Shown piece after piece: positions 45,855 through 48,196 of a stretch of 48,196 bases of DNA. Numbering within the stretch: the first letter of the stretch is position 1; the number at the start of each line of letters is the position of its first letter. Both the position numbers and the translations under genes were made by a program. Origin of the DNA: DTU015 sp964406505 (GTDB lineage Bacteria > Bacillota > Sulfobacillia > Fermentithermobacillales > Fermentithermobacillaceae); NCBI GenBank assembly GCA_964406505.1, contig CAYORX010000014.1, positions 1 through 48,196 on the forward strand, written 5' to 3'. Under the pieces are notes generated by a model. The model was not told the DNA's origin, did not search any database, and saw only the letters and a list, made by a program, of their open reading frames with translations.

Positions 45855-46554
45855 ATGGAATTCATTGGTTTACTACATATCATAAAAGCTGGCATGCCTG
45901 TTTATCCAGGAGATTCTAAAGTTGAATTGGTGCAGATCGGTCATCTAGACGTCGATGGGTTTAACAACCATAGTCAAAGCGCCAGGGCGCATTCGGGGCT
46001 CCCACATGCGACAAACCCACGTGAGTACTACGGTTAACAACCATAGTCAAAGCGCTAGGATGCATTCGGGTACGCGCGTGGATTCGCCCAGGCATCTTTT
46101 TACACACCGCCAATACATATCCGAGTTTTCACTAGAGTGTTTTGGGGGACGTGGTGGTGTATTACATGTTAGAGGGACAAGTATAATGGGAACGAATCTA
46201 GAATTTCCTAATTACATGGAAAATTCCGATGTGGTGCTTTTATATACTAGCCTTGTCGTTCACTACGGTGCAGATAAATATTTTGAAAGCCATCAAGGCC
46301 ATCCTTGTATAGTTATGAACTTTTGTTAATCACTCATAAAACATAATGTAAAAATGCCAGGCTTAGATACTCCCTCTCCAGGCACATATCCATTTGAAGC
46401 TCACAAATTTTTGCTACAGAACTGCGTGATGGTTTTGGAAAATCTTACAAGTCTTGAAAAGCCACTTAATGTATCAAAATTTGAAGTGATAGCTTTTCCC
46501 CTAAAAATTTGCGCGGACAGTTTTATAACGCGTGCGGTTGCAAGGGTATTGTGA
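45855..46554 (+). pseudogene. cyclase-family (kynurenine formamidase-like) hydrolase, broken
   Basis: The frames together read a cyclase/KynB-like metal hydrolase: IKAGMPVYPGD, then HSGTRVDSPRH (the family's HxGTHxDxPxH with one His changed to Arg), VVLLYTSLVVHYGADKYF, MPGLDTPSPGTYPFEAHKFL and FEVIAFPLKI. A 73-bp partial duplication shifts the frame near 45998, and a TAA at 46327-46329 interrupts the rest, which otherwise continues in frame to 46554. The start ATG at 45855 is preceded by GAAGG. It is not expected to give an active enzyme. Confidence 0.85.
45961..46070 (+). repeat. 73-bp partial duplication inside the cyclase pseudogene
   Basis: The 37-base segment starting TTAACAACCATAGTCAAAGC occurs at 45961-45997 and again at 46034-46070 with three differences, offset by 73 bases. 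Since 73 is not a multiple of three, it disrupts the reading frame. Confidence 0.9.
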
Positions 46555-47024
46555 TCTCGTAAAGATTTCTTTTCGATCACTAGGCGACTAGTACGGTGTT
46601 GGGTATGATATTTAAACATTTCAATTTAATGAAATGCGCCTTGTATGGTGAATTGTCGCAAACAATGTCTTTCGCACAGGTTGTGTGTCCAATCTATGCA
46701 AAATTTACATAGACCGAAAAATTTAGAAAAAATGTTTGCAAGTTCTGTTATTTATCCTTGGGTCGCCAAATTCGTATTTCTAGTAGATGATGTAAAAAGC
46801 AAGTTTTGCTTATCATCAGAAAAGTTTTCTAAGTTTCAGTCTAAAATTTGTTTTACTCATTTACCGTAGGTTATTAGTAAAAACAACTTCTGCTAATACA
46901 TACGTTATATGAATTTATTGTCGAAATTAATGAAACAACACTAACTTGTCTGATAATCATAATACCTACCATAATATGTAAATACATGTTATAATACCTA
47001 TGAATTGGAAACTTAATATCGAAT
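46555..47024. other. gene-free stretch before the HTH-nuclease gene
   Basis: No credible gene is seen in about 470 bases; the 74-codon frame at 46645 has no ribosome site or recognised similarity. The last part is very A/T-rich and holds the control region described at 46959-47000. Confidence 0.5.
46959..47000 (+). promoter_or_regulatory. candidate promoter/operator of the HTH-nuclease gene
   Basis: TATAAT at 46990-46995 is a good -10 box, though no clear -35 is visible. ATAATACCTA occurs at 46959 and 46991, 32 bases apart, and ATGTAAATACAT (46976-46987) is a dyad between the copies. The helix-turn-helix of the downstream protein could bind here; this is inference from position. Confidence 0.4.
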
Positions 47025-47045
47025 ATGTGCCAAGGAGTTAATATT

Positions 47046-47783
47046 TTGCATATTCCTGCTTCAGTTTTGAAATATCTTTACGAAGATCAAGATTTGGGAT
47101 TAGAGGCCAAAGCAATTTTCAACTGTGTGTATCATTTACGACCTTGTAGTCTAACGGAACTCGCGAATAAGGCCGGAGTTGGCAGTCGTAAGGCTTCAAG
47201 AATTTGTCGAGAGCTGGTAAGCCTTGGGTGGCTTCGTTTTGCAAGGTATGGCCGAAGGTGCCTACCCGTTTGTTGGATTCCACGGAAATATCAACAACGT
47301 TTGGTTAAAAATATAGAGGCGGATTATGCTCTAGCCCCTTTCGGCGGAGAATTTTTATTCGGGCAAATACTCGAATTCGTTGTAGATGTTCCACGTTTTG
47401 TCCGGAATGCACGGCCAGATTTTTTAAGACACCCCAAAACTAACCAGCCTTTAGAATTAGATTTTTATGCTCCCAAAGTTTTGGCTGGTGAGTTTAACGG
47501 GAATCAACACTATATAGCAACCGAAAAATTTTCAAAGGAGGAAGTAATCGAAATTAAACAGCGTGACTTAATGAAAGAAGCATTATGTGCCCGGATTGGT
47601 TTGCCTTTGATTGTTGCTAATAATAAAACCTTGAATATTCAATCCGTTATGAATATGATCCCACGGAATATTCCTAGGCATGCTTTTGATCTTGAAAATC
47701 CATATCCTGTGAAATTGAACAACCTATGCGCTTTATATGCACGGAAGGTGGAGAAGATTGTCAAAAAACATTATCGTAAATAA
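47046..47783 (+). CDS. winged-helix plus PD-(D/E)XK-type nuclease-like protein
   Basis: This protein of about 245 residues starts at TTG, eight bases after AAGGAG (47032-47037); an ATG at 47025 precedes that site and is less likely. Residues ~15-85 look like a winged helix (LTELANKAGVGSRKASRICR). Residues ~120-190 resemble the nuclease-fold block RPDFLRHPKTNQPLELDFYAP followed by GEFNGNQHY, with Asp139 and Glu149 as candidate active-site residues, then QRDLMKEALC. The overall layout recalls small endonuclease-like proteins of mobile regions. A role in DNA cleavage or regulation is inferred only. It is followed by repeat array E. Confidence 0.7.
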   Translation: MHIPASVLKYLYEDQDLGLEAKAIFNCVYHLRPCSLTELANKAGVGSRKASRICRELVSLGWLRFARYGRRCLPVCWIPRKYQQRLVKNIEADYALAPFGGEFLFGQILEFVVDVPRFVRNARPDFLRHPKTNQPLELDFYAPKVLAGEFNGNQHYIATEKFSKEEVIEIKQRDLMKEALCARIGLPLIVANNKTLNIQSVMNMIPRNIPRHAFDLENPYPVKLNNLCALYARKVEKIVKKHYRK

Positions 47784-47939
47784 ACTATTGTTAGTTTTCG
47801 GCAATTCCAGCTAAGTTAGCAAAACAATTACTGTACAAGTTATTCCGTAATTTTCTCAATTATCACAACAAAAATTCCACTTATATACGTGTTTATTTCC
47901 TAATCCGCGGTACGCGTGTACGTTTTACCCTACCGTTTT

Positions 47940-48196
47940 CACTATATTCCGGTTCCATCCCGTCGTTTCGGCATCATGCCGCGGTTCCGTCCCGCAGTTT
48001 CGGCATCATACCGCGGTTCTATCCCGTCGTTTCGGCATCATACCGCGGTTCCATCCCGTCGTTTCGGCATCATGCCGCGGTTCCGTCCCGCAGTTTCGGC
48101 ATCATACCGCGGTTCTATCCCGTCGTTTCGGCATCATACCGCGGTTCCATCCCGTCGTTTCGGCATCATGCCGCGGTTCCGTCCCGCAGTTTCGGC
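47940..48196 (+). repeat. 32-bp repeat array E, nearly perfect, running off the window
   Basis: Units start at 47951, 47983, 48015, 48047, 48079, 48111, 48143 and 48175. Three unit types (CCATCCCGTCG, CCGTCCCGCAG, CTATCCCGTCG) alternate in fixed order, making a 96-bp higher-order repeat. Each has TTTCGGCATCAT followed by GCCGC or ACCGC. The array continues past the window end. Confidence 0.97.

Noticed and set aside
46645..46869. A 74-codon open frame
   Set aside because: No ribosome site, no recognised motif, and lysine/phenylalanine-rich content typical of chance frames in A/T-rich DNA.
27230..48196. CRISPR arrays in the regularly spaced repeats
   Set aside because: The repeats are head-to-tail 32-bp units with no unique spacers, no leader and no cas genes in the window; variable halves are diverged copies of each other.

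Overview
The window looks like chromosomal DNA of a low-GC, spore-former-like Bacillota (probably class Clostridia). The signs are AGGAGG-type ribosome sites with frequent GTG/TTG starts, lipobox lipoproteins, a T-box leader, MurJ, a class-II CCA enzyme and an SH3b amidase. A run of exactly 100 N (33359-33458) inside a tandem repeat shows that this is a scaffolded draft, so some single-base lesions may be assembly errors.

Layout. 1-1.1 kb: the C-terminal part of a broken IS256 transposase. 1.4-9.5 kb: a D-aminopeptidase (M55) divergent from a peptide ABC importer whose two permeases carry long extra N-terminal membrane extensions and whose binding lipoprotein reads as a circular permutation of the SBP_5 fold. 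9.8-10.1 kb: an IS30 remnant. 10.5-14.8 kb: an Nramp-related transporter without the metal motifs, an M24 peptidase and an N-acyl-D-amino-acid deacylase. 15-18.4 kb: an ABC-2 exporter pair and a cell-wall amidase. 18.4-21.7 kb: a T-box leader driving a four-gene membrane cluster (DUF6754-like). 21.8-23.9 kb: a Crp/Fnr regulator divergent from two half-permeases, the second fused to a 4Fe-4S ferredoxin domain. 24-27.1 kb: MurJ and the CCA/poly(A) polymerase. 27.2-32 kb: a decayed stretch (Cna-B adhesin pseudogene, AraC pseudogene). 32.3 kb: a PD-(D/E)XK-like protein. 33.8-43.4 kb: a second, ordinary-order peptide importer operon with an alanine-dehydrogenase-like enzyme, an MmgE/PrpD protein and an M20 amidohydrolase. 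43.6-46.6 kb: more decayed genes (C_GCAxxG_C_C protein, cyclase family) around an intact DUF169 gene. 47 kb: an HTH plus nuclease-fold protein.

Functionally, three loci point the same way: uptake and breakdown of unusual peptides and acylated amino acids. The enzymes are a D-aminopeptidase, an Xaa-Pro-type M24 peptidase, a D-aminoacylase, an M20 amidohydrolase and an amino-acid dehydrogenase, and they sit with two dipeptide-type importers and an Nramp-fold carrier.

Two observations stand out. First, the binding protein at 7660-9447 has the C-terminal lobe of SBP_5 placed before the N-terminal lobe, with breakpoints that match the ordinary-order paralogue at 36548-38182 almost to the residue. 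Second, a family of tandem repeats with a nearly invariant 32-bp period forms five separate arrays (27.2, 33.1, 43.5, 45.3 and 47.9 kb), all in the same orientation, mostly beside decayed genes.
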